The notes beneath the pieces were generated by a model that was not told where the DNA came from, did no database searches, and was given only the letters and a program-made list of their open reading frames with translations. Shown in pieces: positions 43,593 to 52,881 of a stretch of DNA of 64,000 bases. This DNA comes from JACKII01 sp041687435 (GTDB taxonomy: Bacteria; Pseudomonadota; Alphaproteobacteria; Bin95). Position 1 is the stretch's first letter, and every line of letters begins with the position of its first letter. The stretch covers positions 124,001 to 188,000 of the forward strand of contig JAWLBX010000006.1 of the NCBI GenBank assembly GCA_041687435.1, read 5' to 3'. The translations under genes and the position numbers were made by a program.

Positions 43593-44204
43593 TTACACGC
43601 CTTGACCGGATTGGACCTTGACGACCTCAAGCGTATCTTCCGGGCGACGCTCCATTTGCGACGCAACCTTCTGCTTCCGCACACCCTCGCGCTGGCGCAG
43701 GGTCAGGACGATAGCGCCGATCATAGCGACCAACAGCACCAGTCCCGCCGCCTGGAACAGATAGAAGTAATCAGTGTAGAGCACGTGCCCGAGCGCATGC
43801 GTGTTGCTCATCACGTCAAACGCTGGCGTGGGCTGCGCCCCGGCAACGCCTGCGGGCAACACCGCAGCCGAGCCAAGCAGGAAGATCAATTCCAACAGCA
43901 AAATGACACCGATAATGCCGCCGATCATGGCGTAATTGGTAGCGCCCTGCCGCAGGTTCTGAAAATTGATGTCCAGCATCATGACAACGAACAGGAACAG
44001 CACCGCAACCGCGCCCACATAGACGACCACCAGGACCATCGCCAGAAACTCCGCGCCCATGAGGACGAAGAGGCCTGCCGAGTTGAAAAAAGCCAGGATC
44101 AGCCAAAGGACGGAATGCACCGGATTGCGTGCGGTTACAACCATCAACCCCGAAAGGATTGTGATCGCGGCGAACACATAAAAGGCTATAGCCGGGATAA
44201 TCAT
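43593..44204 (-). CDS. nuoJ: NADH-quinone oxidoreductase subunit J
   Basis: The 203-residue subunit has VHSVLWLILAFFNSAGLFVLMGAEFLAM and VYVGAVAVLFLFVVMMLDI, typical of NuoJ. Five membrane helices are followed by a charged cytoplasmic tail (RQREGVRKQKVASQ...). It is part of the E-channel of complex I. The ATG lies 25 bp after nuoI. The tail is ordinary for alphaproteobacterial homologues. Confidence 0.95.
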   Translation of the reverse strand: MIIPAIAFYVFAAITILSGLMVVTARNPVHSVLWLILAFFNSAGLFVLMGAEFLAMVLVVVYVGAVAVLFLFVVMMLDINFQNLRQGATNYAMIGGIIGVILLLELIFLLGSAAVLPAGVAGAQPTPAFDVMSNTHALGHVLYTDYFYLFQAAGLVLLVAMIGAIVLTLRQREGVRKQKVASQMERRPEDTLEVVKVQSGQGV

Positions 44205-44229
44205 GTGATGTCTCTCTCAGTCCCCGGCG

Positions 44230-44718
44230 TCAACGATACGGCGCATCGGCTTCGAGCGCCTTGGCAATCGCGCTCTCCCACCGATCGCCGTTTTCCAGGA
44301 GCTTGTCCTTGTTGTACATCAGCTCCTCGCGGGTTTCGGTGGCGAACTCGAAGTTGGGCCCTTCGACAATGGCATCCACCGGGCAGGCTTCCTGGCAGAA
44401 ACCGCAATAGATGCATTTCGTCATGTCGATATCGTACCGCGTGGTCCGGCGGCTGCCGTCCTCGCGTGGCTCGGCTTCGATCGTGATGGCCTGAGCCGGG
44501 CACACCGCTTCACAAAGCTTGCAGGCGATGCAGCGCTCTTCCCCATTGGGGTAGCGGCGCAGCGCATGCTCGCCACGGAACCGCGGCGAGAGGGTGCCTT
44601 TTTCATAAGGATAGTTCAACGTGACCTTCGGCTTGAACATGGTCTTGAAGGTCAAGGCCATGCCCGAAATCAATTCGGTCAGCAGAAAGCCGCGAGCAGT
44701 GCGGTCGAAAAAGCTCAT
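44230..44718 (-). CDS. nuoI: NADH-quinone oxidoreductase subunit I
   Basis: The 162-residue ferredoxin-like subunit carries two 4Fe-4S motifs: CIACKLCEAVCP (Cys63, 66, 69, 73) and CIYCGFCQEACP (Cys102, 105, 108, 112), clusters N6a and N6b. It relays electrons from NuoG to NuoB. I chose ATG 44718 (start SFFDRTARG) because it gives the usual length and has AGGAG about 11 bases upstream; an ATG three codons earlier (44727) is only two bases from that site. It follows nuoH after 14 bp. Confidence 0.96.
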   Translation of the reverse strand: MSFFDRTARGFLLTELISGMALTFKTMFKPKVTLNYPYEKGTLSPRFRGEHALRRYPNGEERCIACKLCEAVCPAQAITIEAEPREDGSRRTTRYDIDMTKCIYCGFCQEACPVDAIVEGPNFEFATETREELMYNKDKLLENGDRWESAIAKALEADAPYR

Positions 44719-44732
44719 CTTGCGCATCGCTC

Positions 44733-45767
44733 CTAGAGTGCGGGGGCCGGGACCCAGTCGAAGGCGACCAGTACGCCTGCGGTCAGGACAACCCAGAACA
44801 GGGAAAACGGTAGAAACACCTTCCAGCCAAGACGCATCAACTGATCGTAGCGATAGCGCGGAAACGTCGCCCGAACCCAGAGAAAACCGAACAGCAGCAC
44901 AAACGTCTTGAGCAGGAACCAGACGATCCCGGGGATCCAATTGAACGGCGCCACGTCAATGATCGGAAGCCAGCCGCCAAGGAACAAAACGGTGCCGACC
45001 GCGCTCATCAGGATCATGTTGGCATATTCGCCAAGGAAGAATAGGCCGAACGTCATTGCCGAATATTCGACATTATACCCCGAAACCAGTTCTGCCTCCG
45101 CCTCCGGCAGGTCGAACGGTGCACGGTTAGTTTCCGCCAGTGCGGAGATATAGAAGATCACGAACATCGGGAACAATGGAATGCAAAACCACATCCCGCG
45201 CTGCGCCTCGACGACGGCCGATAGGTTGAGCGAGCCAACGCACAATAGAACGCTGATAATGACGAAGCCAATCGAGACCTCGTAGCTCACCATCTGCGCG
45301 GCCGACCGCAAGGCACCCAGGAACGGATAGCGGGAGTTGGAGGCCCAACCGGCGACAATGATGCCGTAAACACCCAGCGACGAGATCGCAAACAGATACA
45401 GCACGCCCACATTGATATCCGCCAGCACCCAGCCATCATCGAACGGGATCACCGCCCAAGCCACCAAGGCCAGGATGAACGTCACCATCGGCGCCAGAAT
45501 GAACAGGAACCGGTTTGCCCCGGTCGGAATAATCGTTTCCTTGGTTAAAAGCTTGAGGCCATCCGCCAACGGCTGCAGCAAGCCGAACGGGCCGACGACG
45601 TTTGGCCCCCTCCGCATCTGCATGGCGGCGATGACCTTGCGCTCGGCAAAGGTCAGGTAGGCGACTGCGCCCAGCAACGGCAGAATAATTGCCAAAATTT
45701 GCAGAACGATGATGACGGCCGGCCAAACGTAGCCGCCCCAAAAGCCGAGTTCCATGGCGCTATCCAT
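44733..45767 (-). CDS. nuoH: NADH-quinone oxidoreductase subunit H
   Basis: This 344-residue membrane subunit has AYLTFAERKVIAAMQMRRGPNVVGPFGLLQPLADGLK, then GWASNSRYPFLGALRSAAQMVSYE and ETNRAPFDLPEAEAELVSGYNVEYS, the conserved quinone-chamber motifs of NuoH/ND1. It anchors the peripheral arm and lines the quinone site. ATG 45767 overlaps the nuoG stop by eight bases; a second ATG four codons later (45755), with GGA seven bases upstream, is an equally possible start. Confidence 0.95.
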   Translation of the reverse strand: MDSAMELGFWGGYVWPAVIIVLQILAIILPLLGAVAYLTFAERKVIAAMQMRRGPNVVGPFGLLQPLADGLKLLTKETIIPTGANRFLFILAPMVTFILALVAWAVIPFDDGWVLADINVGVLYLFAISSLGVYGIIVAGWASNSRYPFLGALRSAAQMVSYEVSIGFVIISVLLCVGSLNLSAVVEAQRGMWFCIPLFPMFVIFYISALAETNRAPFDLPEAEAELVSGYNVEYSAMTFGLFFLGEYANMILMSAVGTVLFLGGWLPIIDVAPFNWIPGIVWFLLKTFVLLFGFLWVRATFPRYRYDQLMRLGWKVFLPFSLFWVVLTAGVLVAFDWVPAPAL

Positions 45768-47822
45768 CGGTGCCAGTCGCCTTTGTTGCAGCGGGCAGCA
45801 ATTCCTCAATGCAGCGCGCCATTGTCTCCGACGCACGGGCAATCGGGTTGGTGTGATAGTAATTCTGCACCGGCGATGCGAACGGTGCATCGTCCATCGG
45901 CCCGTCGCTGCCGAATGGCCCCCACTCTGCTTCCGCGAGTGCCTCTACCGCGCCCAAATGGGGTACATCCGCAATCATGGCCGCGCGCACGGCATCCAAC
46001 GTGTCATAGGGCAAAGGCTCGCCCAGAGCGCCGGAAAGCGCACGCAGGATCGCCCAATCTTCCCGCGCATCGCCCGGCGGGAAGATAGAGCGGAAACCGT
46101 GCTGCGGACGTCCTTCCGTATTCACATAGGTGGCGTTCTTTTCGGTATAGGCGGCGCCCGGCAGGATCACGTCCGCCGCATGGGTGCCGCGGTCGCCATG
46201 GTGGCCCTGATAGATGACAAAGGAATTGGCCAGCTTCGCCGGGTCGATCTCGTCGGCACCGAGCAGGAATACGACCTCGACCTCGCCGTTGCCTGCGCCG
46301 TCGAGAATCGCACCGGTGTCACGCCCGCCCTCACCCGGTACAAACCCAAGGTCCAGCGCGCCCACACGGGCCGCGGCGGTATGCAACATGCCGAAACCGT
46401 CACGGCCACCGGCGTACTTGTCGGCTATTGCCCGGGCAGCCCCCAACACCGCTGCGCCATCCGGGCGGGCAAGCGCGCCCTGGCCAATGACAACTAGCGG
46501 ACGCTCCGCCGATTCCAGCACCTTGGCGAATTCATGAGTGCCGTCCGCGACCTCTTTCAGTGTCTGCGGGCCAGCGCCCAGATACTGAGTCTTGTAAGTC
46601 AGGTCGGCATTCTCGCCGATCACGGCAACCTTGAGGCCATTTTCCAGCCAAGCCTTGCGGATGCGCGCGTTCCAGACCGGCGCCTCAGCCCGCGGGTTCG
46701 TGCCGATCAACAGAAGCGCATCGGCTTCCTCGACCCCGGCCAAGCCTGTATTGAGGATATAGCCGGCGCGGCAAGACGGATCGATAGCAGCGCCATCCTG
46801 GCGGCAATCCATCGATATCACGCCAATATTTTTCAATAGCTCTTTGAGAATGAACGCACTTTCACAATCCGCTAAATCGCCAACAATCGCGCCAATTTTG
46901 GTGGGATCCGTCGCTTTCAGTTTGGCGGCGACCGTCTGCAGCGCCTCTGGCCAGGATGCCGCACGCAGCTTGCCATCCTTGCGGACATAGGGCCGGTCGA
47001 GCCGTTGGCGCTTCAGGCCATCGCACGCGAAGCGCGACTTGTCGCCCAGCCACTCCTCGTTCACGTCCTCGTTGAGCCGCGGCAGCACACGCAGCACTTC
47101 ACCCGAACGCGAGTCGATGCGGATTGCAGAACCCATGGCGTCGTGCACGTCGATGCTTTGGGTTTTCGTCAATTCCCAGGGCCGTGCCTCGAACGCATAG
47201 GGTTTCGAGGTCAGCGCACCCACCGGGCACAAATCAATCACATTACCTGAAAGTTCCGACGCAATAGCTTGTTCTAGCGTCGTAATTTCCATATCCCCGC
47301 TGCGGCCCAGTGCGCCAATAGTTGGCACGCCAGCGACCTCATCCACAAAGCGAACGCAGCGGGTACAGTGAATACAACGGGTCATGATCGTTTTGATCAA
47401 TGGCCCCATATACTTATCAGCGACAGCTCGCTTGTTTTCCGAATAACGCGAATGGTCCATGCCATAAAGAAGTGCCTGATCCTGCAGATCGCATTCGCCG
47501 CCCTGGTCGCAGATCGGGCAGTCGAGCGGATGGTTGATCAGCAGCATCTCCATGACGCCCTTGCGGGCCTTCACGGTCATTTCGCTGTCGGTGAAAACTT
47601 CCTGGTTGTCCATCGCCGGCAGTGCGCAACTGGCCTGCGGCTTTGGCGNNNNNNNNNNCCAGGCTTCACCTCTACCAAGCACATCCGGCAGTTGCCGGCG
47701 ATGGAGAGGCGCTGATGATAACAGAAACGCGGGATTTCCTTGCCGGCCGCTTCGCACGCTTGCAGCACTGTGCTGCCCGGCGGCACTTCGACCTCGATCC
47801 CGTCGACCGTGAGCTTAGGCAT
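45760..47822 (-). CDS. nuoG: NADH-quinone oxidoreductase subunit G, interrupted by an assembly gap
   Basis: The N-terminal part (from ATG 47822) has the 2Fe-2S motif CYHQRLSIAGNCRMCLVEV. The rest has DCPICDQGGECDLQDQALLYG, CIHCTRCVRF and a molybdopterin-oxidoreductase-like domain, so this is NuoG. Ten Ns at 47649-47658 interrupt it, and the two halves are in different frames as written: the gap would have to be 2, 5, 8 or 11 bases for one open frame. Two bases would restore the common VKPGxPKPQASC join. The frameshift is therefore most likely an artefact of a placeholder gap. Intact, the protein would be about 685 residues. Confidence 0.93.
47649..47658. other. assembly gap (10 Ns) inside nuoG
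   Basis: Ten undetermined bases lie in the N-terminal iron-sulfur region of nuoG. A run of exactly ten Ns is a common scaffold placeholder, so the true gap length is probably different. Frame analysis requires a length of 2 modulo 3. It should not be read as a mutation. Confidence 0.97.
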
Positions 47823-47837
47823 TCCTTGAAACTCTCC

Positions 47838-49121
47838 TCAGGCCGCAACGGCTTTGCCGTGATACTCGGCGATGCGCGCCTCCATCACCGGCCGGAAATG
47901 CCGGATCAGACCCTGAATCGGCCAAGACCCGCCGTCGCCGTGGGCGCAAATGGTATGGCCCTCGATTTCCTTTGTGACCTCCCACAGCATGTCGATTTCC
48001 TCGACCTGCGCATTGCCCGTCACCATGCGCTGCATGACACGATGCACCCAGCCGAATCCCTCCCGGCACGGGGTGCACTGCCCGCAGCTTTCGTGCTTGT
48101 AGAAGTAGGACAGACGGGCGAATGCTTTGATAATGTCCGTCGACTTGTCCATGACGATCACCGCTGCCGTTCCCAACCCAGACTGCACGCCGCGCAGAGA
48201 GTCGAAATCCATCAGCACATCGTCGCAAATGCTCTTTGGCAGGACCGGCGTGGAGGAGCCGCCGGGAATGACTGCCAGCAGATTATCCCATCCGCCGCGC
48301 ACGCCGCCGGCATGCTTCTCGATGAGTTCCCTAAGCGGAATCCCCATCTCTTCCTCGACATTGCATGGGTTGTTCACGTGCCCGGAAATGCAGAACACTT
48401 TGGTGCCGCTGTTGTTCTCCCGGCCCAGTCCAGCGAACCACTCTGCTCCACGGCGCAAAATCGTCGGTGCTACTGCGATGCTCTCGACGTTATTCACGGT
48501 GGATGGGCAGCCATACAGGCCCGCCCCCGCCGGAAACGGCGGCTTGAGGCGCGGCTGACCTTTCTTGCCTTCCAGGCTTTCTATGAGCGCCGTCTCCTCA
48601 CCGCAGATATAGGCCCCCGCACCACGGTGGAGATAGACATCGAAGTCAAAACCGCTGTTGGCCGCATTCTTGCCTAGCAACCCGGCCTCGTAAGCTTCGT
48701 CGATCGCAAACTGCAGGCGCTGGGCTTCATTATAGAACTCGCCCCGGATGTAGATATAAGCCGCTGTCGCACCAATGGCAGAGCCAGCAATCAGGCAGCC
48801 TTCCACGAGCTTGTGCGGATCGTGTCGCATGATATCCCGGTCCTTGCAGGTTCCGGGCTCGCCTTCATCGGCATTGACGATCAGATAGGAGGGCCGGTTG
48901 CCGGTATCCTTTGGCATGAACGACCATTTGAGGCCGGTCGGAAACCCCGCGCCACCGCGGCCGCGCAGACCGGAAGCCTTGATGCGGTTGACCAGTTCCT
49001 CACGGCCGAGCTGGATCAGCGCTGCGGTGTTATCCCAATCGCCGCGCTTGCGCGCACCGGCCAGCTTCCAATCGGCATGGCCGTAAAGATTGGTAAAGAT
49101 ACGATCCTCGTCGCGCAGCAT
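47838..49121 (-). CDS. nuoF: NADH-quinone oxidoreductase subunit F
   Basis: The 427-residue flavoprotein has GRGGAGFPTGLKWSFMP (FMN/NADH binding), GAGAYICGEETALIESLEG and the 4Fe-4S motif SCGQCTPCREG near residue 345. It oxidises NADH with FMN and passes electrons to cluster N3. It begins with ATG three bases after the nuoE stop and ends 15 bp before nuoG. Length is typical. Confidence 0.96.
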   Translation of the reverse strand: MLRDEDRIFTNLYGHADWKLAGARKRGDWDNTAALIQLGREELVNRIKASGLRGRGGAGFPTGLKWSFMPKDTGNRPSYLIVNADEGEPGTCKDRDIMRHDPHKLVEGCLIAGSAIGATAAYIYIRGEFYNEAQRLQFAIDEAYEAGLLGKNAANSGFDFDVYLHRGAGAYICGEETALIESLEGKKGQPRLKPPFPAGAGLYGCPSTVNNVESIAVAPTILRRGAEWFAGLGRENNSGTKVFCISGHVNNPCNVEEEMGIPLRELIEKHAGGVRGGWDNLLAVIPGGSSTPVLPKSICDDVLMDFDSLRGVQSGLGTAAVIVMDKSTDIIKAFARLSYFYKHESCGQCTPCREGFGWVHRVMQRMVTGNAQVEEIDMLWEVTKEIEGHTICAHGDGGSWPIQGLIRHFRPVMEARIAEYHGKAVAA

Positions 49122-49124
49122 TGG

Positions 49125-49739
49125 CTAATCGTCTCCGTCTACGGACTGAAGTGTTGTACGCCCGCCGACCGGTGCGGAAGCTTGGCGCTCAACCTGAGGG
49201 CCGGGTGTCGGCGTCTCGCCGCGCATGAAGGCATCGAGAATGGCCTCAGTCTTAGGGCCATCCACGTCTTCATAATAATCGTCATCGATCTGAAGGATCG
49301 GCGCATTAACGCACGCACCGAGGCATTCGACCTCGTGCAGGGCAAACTGCCCATCCGCGGAGGCCTCGCCAAAACCGATGCCCAGTTTCTTTTTGCAGGC
49401 CGCGACGACATCATCGGAACCGCGCAGCCAGCACGGAGTCGTCGTGCAGACGTGAACATTGATCCGGCCGCCCGGCGTGGTGCGGTACATGGTGTAAAAA
49501 CTCACCACCTCCCACACCCGGATTTCCGCCATGTCGAGCAGGCTGGCAATATGAGCGACCGCGGCCCGGGTCACCCAGCCGTGCTGGCGCTGCGCCAGAT
49601 CGAGCAGGGCCATAACCGCGCTTTGCTGGCGGCCGGGCGGGTACTTGGCGATCTCTTTTTCAACTTTGACCTGATATTCCGGCGCGAAAACGAACGAGGC
49701 CGGCTGTTGTGCATCTTCAGCGATGCGGAAGTGACTCAC
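49125..49739 (-). CDS. nuoE: NADH-quinone oxidoreductase subunit E
   Basis: This 204-residue thioredoxin-fold subunit has the four 2Fe-2S cysteines in CTTTPCWLRGSDDV and EVECLGACVNAP, cluster N1a, after the QHGWVTRAAVAHIASLLDM helical region. It partners NuoF at the tip of complex I. A tail of about 40 residues after YYEDV is polar and variable. Its ATG overlaps the nuoD stop by four bases. Confidence 0.96.
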   Translation of the reverse strand: MSHFRIAEDAQQPASFVFAPEYQVKVEKEIAKYPPGRQQSAVMALLDLAQRQHGWVTRAAVAHIASLLDMAEIRVWEVVSFYTMYRTTPGGRINVHVCTTTPCWLRGSDDVVAACKKKLGIGFGEASADGQFALHEVECLGACVNAPILQIDDDYYEDVDGPKTEAILDAFMRGETPTPGPQVERQASAPVGGRTTLQSVDGDD

Positions 49740-50914
49740 CGGTCAATCTCCCCGAACACGATATCCATGGAACCGAGCACCGCGACACTGTCGGCCAGCA
49801 TATGACCCTTGCAGAGATAGTCCATCGCCTGCAGATGGGCGAAACCGGGCGCGCGAATCTTGCAGCGGTAAGGCTTGTTCGTACCGTCCGACACCAGATA
49901 GACGCCGAACTCACCCTTGGGCGCCTCAACCGCAGCATAGGTCTCGCCGGCGGGCACGTGATAGCCCTCGGTATAGAGTTTGAAGTGGTGGATGAGCGCC
50001 TCCATCGAGGTTTTCATCTCACGACGCCGCGGCGGAGCGATCTTTCCATCGGTGGTCATCACCGGGCCTTCCGGCATCTGATCCAGGCATTGGTGAATGA
50101 TACTAAGCGACTGCCGCATTTCTTCCACCCGCACCAGATAGCGGTCATAGCAGTCGCCATTCTTGCCGACCGGGATATCGAAATCCATCCGGTCATAAAC
50201 ATCGTAAGGCTGGGCCTTCCGCAAGTCCCACGGCACGCCCGAAGCGCGCAGCATCGGGCCGCTGAAACCCCAATCCTTTGCCTCACTCCGCGAGGCGATG
50301 CCGATATCAACCGTGCGCTGTTTGAAAATGCGGTTGTCGTTCAGCAGGGTCTCCAGATCGCGTATGAAGTTCGGAAAATTGTTCGCCCATGCCCGGATGT
50401 TATCGGCCATGTCCGCGGGAATATCCTGATGCACACCGCCCGGTCGGAAATAGGCCGCATGCAGGCGCGCGCCGGATGCACCTTCATAGAATTCCATCAG
50501 CTTCTCGCGCTCCTCAAAGCCCCAGAGCAGCGGCGTCATCGCACCAACATCGAGGGCGAACGCGGTCAGGTTCAGCAGATGGTTGAGAATCCGGCCGATT
50601 TCCGAAAATAGCACGCGAATATACTGGCCGCGTTCCGGAACCGTGATGCCCAGCAACTTTTCCGTCGCGAGGGCAAATGCGTGCTCCTGATTCATCGGCG
50701 CGACATAATCGAGCCGGTCGAAATACGGCAGCGCCTGCATGTAGGTCTTGTATTCGATCAGCTTTTCGGTGCCGCGGTGCAGCAGGCCGATATGGCTGTC
50801 GATGCGTTCGACAATCTCGCCATCCAGCTCCATCACCATGCGCAGGACGCCGTGCGCCGCCGGGTGCTGCGGACCGAAATTGAGAGTGTAGTTTTGAATA
50901 TACTGCTCGGCCAT
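49736..50914 (-). CDS. nuoD: NADH-quinone oxidoreductase subunit D
   Basis: The 392-residue subunit starts QNYTLNFGPQHPAAHGVLRMVMELDGE, the hallmark of the 49-kDa NuoD subunit. It includes RVLFSEIGRILNHLLNL and ends with CKIRAPGFAHLQAMDYLCKGHMLADSVAVLGSMDIVFGEIDR. It forms the quinone-binding pocket with NuoB. I chose ATG 50914 as the family start; it follows nuoC after four bases. NuoC and NuoD are separate genes here, unlike in E. coli. Confidence 0.96.
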   Translation of the reverse strand: MAEQYIQNYTLNFGPQHPAAHGVLRMVMELDGEIVERIDSHIGLLHRGTEKLIEYKTYMQALPYFDRLDYVAPMNQEHAFALATEKLLGITVPERGQYIRVLFSEIGRILNHLLNLTAFALDVGAMTPLLWGFEEREKLMEFYEGASGARLHAAYFRPGGVHQDIPADMADNIRAWANNFPNFIRDLETLLNDNRIFKQRTVDIGIASRSEAKDWGFSGPMLRASGVPWDLRKAQPYDVYDRMDFDIPVGKNGDCYDRYLVRVEEMRQSLSIIHQCLDQMPEGPVMTTDGKIAPPRRREMKTSMEALIHHFKLYTEGYHVPAGETYAAVEAPKGEFGVYLVSDGTNKPYRCKIRAPGFAHLQAMDYLCKGHMLADSVAVLGSMDIVFGEIDR

Positions 50915-50918
50915 CGCC

Positions 50919-51536
50919 TTACCCTTCGGCCTCCTCGCCCTGCTCGGCCTTTTCATCGCCAGGCAGAAGACGCTCGGGGCCTTCCCATGGGCTGAGAAAG
51001 TCGAACGATCGGAAATCCTGCGTCAGCCGCACTGGTTCATACACCACGCGCTTCTGCTCATCATCGTACCGAACCTCGACATGGCCGGTCAGCGGAAAAT
51101 CCTTGCGCAGCGGATGGCCCTCGAATCCGTAATCCGTGAGGATCCGGCGGAGGTCCGGATGTCCAGAGAACAGGATGCCGTAAAGATCATATGCCTCCCG
51201 CTCGAACCATCCGGCACTCGAAAACAGGCCGACAATCGAGGGCACCGGCATATCTTCATCGGTGGCAACCTTCATGCGGACCCTGTGATTCTGCCGGTGG
51301 GAGAGGAAGTGATAAACAACCTCAAACCGTTCCTCGCGCCCCGGATAGTCCACACCGCAAACGTCGATCAGCATCTTGCAGTCGCACTGAGCATCATCGC
51401 GCAGGAACGTGGCAGCTGCCACGACGGAATCGCGCTTGACCCACACGACCAACTCCCCGCGCTGCACCTCGGTGCGCAGCACGGCGTCGGGCAAGCCAGC
51501 TTCAATATGGGCGGCTAGGTCTTGCAAGCGGTTCAA
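50919..51536 (-). CDS. nuoC: NADH-quinone oxidoreductase subunit C
   Basis: The 205-residue subunit has LIDVCGVDYPGREERFEVVYHFLS, MPVPSIVGLFSSAGWFEREAYDLYGILFSGHPDLRRILTDYGFEGHPLRKDFPLTG, the NuoC core. It links NuoD to the peripheral arm. The start is TTG: 51536 has GAGG only two bases upstream, while a second TTG at 51527 (three codons later) has GAGGA nine bases upstream and may be the actual start. It lies 45 bp after nuoB. Confidence 0.95.
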   Translation of the reverse strand: MNRLQDLAAHIEAGLPDAVLRTEVQRGELVVWVKRDSVVAAATFLRDDAQCDCKMLIDVCGVDYPGREERFEVVYHFLSHRQNHRVRMKVATDEDMPVPSIVGLFSSAGWFEREAYDLYGILFSGHPDLRRILTDYGFEGHPLRKDFPLTGHVEVRYDDEQKRVVYEPVRLTQDFRSFDFLSPWEGPERLLPGDEKAEQGEEAEG

Positions 51537-51581
51537 TCCTCATGCCTGAAATCGAAAATGCGAAGCCCGGAAACGCCGGAT

Positions 51582-52136
51582 CTAACGGGCGATGGACCCG
51601 GTGCGATTGATCTTTTTCTGCAACAGCAACACGCCATACAGCAAGGCCTCCGCCGTCGGCGGGCAACCAGGCACATAGACATCAACCGGCACAATGCGGT
51701 CACAACCGCGCACCACCGAATAGGAATAGTGGTAATAGCCGCCGCCATTGGCACAGGAACCCATCGAGATCACCCAGCGCGGCTCCGCCATCTGGTCGTA
51801 AACCTTGCGCAGCGCCGGCGCCATCTTGTTGGTGAGCGTGCCAGCAACTATCATCACGTCCGACTGCCGCGGACTGGGCCGGAACACAATACCGAACCGG
51901 TCAAGGTCGTAACGGCTTGCCGCGGTGTGCATCATTTCGACGGCGCAGCAAGCCAAGCCAAAGGTCATCGGCCAAAGCGAACCGGACCGGGCCCAGTTCA
52001 CCAGCTTATCCATCTGCGCGACCACAAAGCCCTTGTCCTGGAGTTCGTCCGTAACGCCGCGCAGGATGATATCCTGCTGGGCGCCAGGGCCCACAAGGCC
52101 GCTCTGCGGAGCCGAAGCGGGGGTGATTACTCCCAT
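51582..52136 (-). CDS. nuoB: NADH-quinone oxidoreductase subunit B
   Basis: The 184-residue subunit has LACCAVEMMH, MGSCANGGGYYHYSYSVVRGCDRIVPVDVYVPGCPPTAEALLYG, providing the cysteines for cluster N2, the terminal electron donor to quinone. I chose ATG 52136 (start GVITPASAP), which overlaps the end of nuoA by ten bases, as the usual alphaproteobacterial start; an ATG seven codons earlier is possible. It is followed by nuoC after 45 bp. Confidence 0.96.
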   Translation of the reverse strand: MGVITPASAPQSGLVGPGAQQDIILRGVTDELQDKGFVVAQMDKLVNWARSGSLWPMTFGLACCAVEMMHTAASRYDLDRFGIVFRPSPRQSDVMIVAGTLTNKMAPALRKVYDQMAEPRWVISMGSCANGGGYYHYSYSVVRGCDRIVPVDVYVPGCPPTAEALLYGVLLLQKKINRTGSIAR

Positions 52137-52501
52137 TCCAGAGCTCCCTTCTTCCATTCGTATATGAACCCAACCGTCAGAATCCCGAGGAAGATCACCA
52201 TCGACCAGAACCCCAGAAGGCCTATACCGCCGAGGGAAACCGCCCACGGGAACAGGAAGGCCACCTCCAGATCAAAGATGATGAACAGGATCGCCACCAG
52301 ATAGAAGCGCACGTCGAACTTGCCGCGCGCATCGTCAAACGGCTCGAATCCGCATTCATAGGCGGAGTTCTTTTCCGGATCCGGCTTTTGCCGGCCGATC
52401 AACTGGGATGCGATGACCGCAGCGGCGGCCACACCGGTCGCGAGACCGAGAAACATCAGAATGGGCAGGTATTCTGCCAGAAGAGGCTCAAGGCCGGGCA
52501 T
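52127..52501 (-). CDS. nuoA: NADH-quinone oxidoreductase subunit A
   Basis: The 124-residue three-helix subunit contains AYECGFEPFDDARGKFDVRFYLVAILFIIFDLEVAFLFPWAV, the NuoA/ND3 signature with the conserved Cys-containing loop. It is the first gene of the complex I operon. ATG 52501 was chosen because the upstream frame is not protein-like and the usual family start begins a few residues before the first helix. The promoter probably lies in the 190 bp between it and tRNA-Asp. Confidence 0.95.
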   Translation of the reverse strand: MPGLEPLLAEYLPILMFLGLATGVAAAAVIASQLIGRQKPDPEKNSAYECGFEPFDDARGKFDVRFYLVAILFIIFDLEVAFLFPWAVSLGGIGLLGFWSMVIFLGILTVGFIYEWKKGALEWE

Positions 52502-52549
52502 GATCCCTCGCCTGCGGGCTGCGGAGACACTAGGACAATCGCTGCCGAA

Positions 52550-52576
52550 CCGCCCGGGCGGGCCGTGAATACGGCC
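52550..52576. promoter_or_regulatory. two adjoining palindromes upstream of nuoA
   Basis: CCGCCCGGGCGG (52550-52561) is a perfect 12-base palindrome. It runs directly into GGCCGT-GAAT-ACGGCC (52561-52576), a 6-bp stem with a 4-base loop. They lie 49-75 bases upstream of the nuoA start, where a leader hairpin or a regulator site could act. No T-run follows, so they are not terminators. Their function is unknown. Confidence 0.35.
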
Positions 52577-52689
52577 AGACGCTCGCGGTTGGTGATGCAA
52601 CGTTTAGGGCATTCGCCCACCAAACGCAACGCGCACACATGCGCAAAATGGCCCAGAGAGCCGTTTTTTTTCAACAATGACTGGGAGAA

Positions 52690-52766
52690 TGGCGGGAGTG
52701 ACGGGGCTCGAACCCGCGACCTCTGGCGTGACAGGCCAGCGCTCTAACCAACTGAGCTACACCCCC
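52690..52766 (-). tRNA. tRNA-Asp (GTC)
   Basis: A 77-base cloverleaf with acceptor stem GGGGGTG/CACTCCC, D-arm GCTC..GAGC, anticodon stem CTGGC/GCCAG with loop CTGTCAC (anticodon GTC), T-loop TTCGAGC, discriminator G and an encoded CCA. G at the discriminator position fits Asp identity. It lies just upstream of the nuo operon on the same strand. Confidence 0.96.
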
Positions 52767-52881
52767 GCAAAGGGCGCCGCGTGCCGTTGCCAATGCTTGG
52801 CTGGCCGCGTTTGAGGAGGCTGTATCTAGCCGCTGCGCCCGACGGCGTCAACGACCAAAACCGCCTTTTCCAAAACTTTCT

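Noticed and set aside
45760..47822. nuoG as a pseudogene
   Set aside because: The break coincides exactly with the 10-N gap and all conserved cysteines are present on both sides.
52456..52747. Open frames running through tRNA genes (also around 53800 and 60500)
   Set aside because: They translate tRNA sequence and are not conserved protein-like; the cloverleaf structures explain the DNA.
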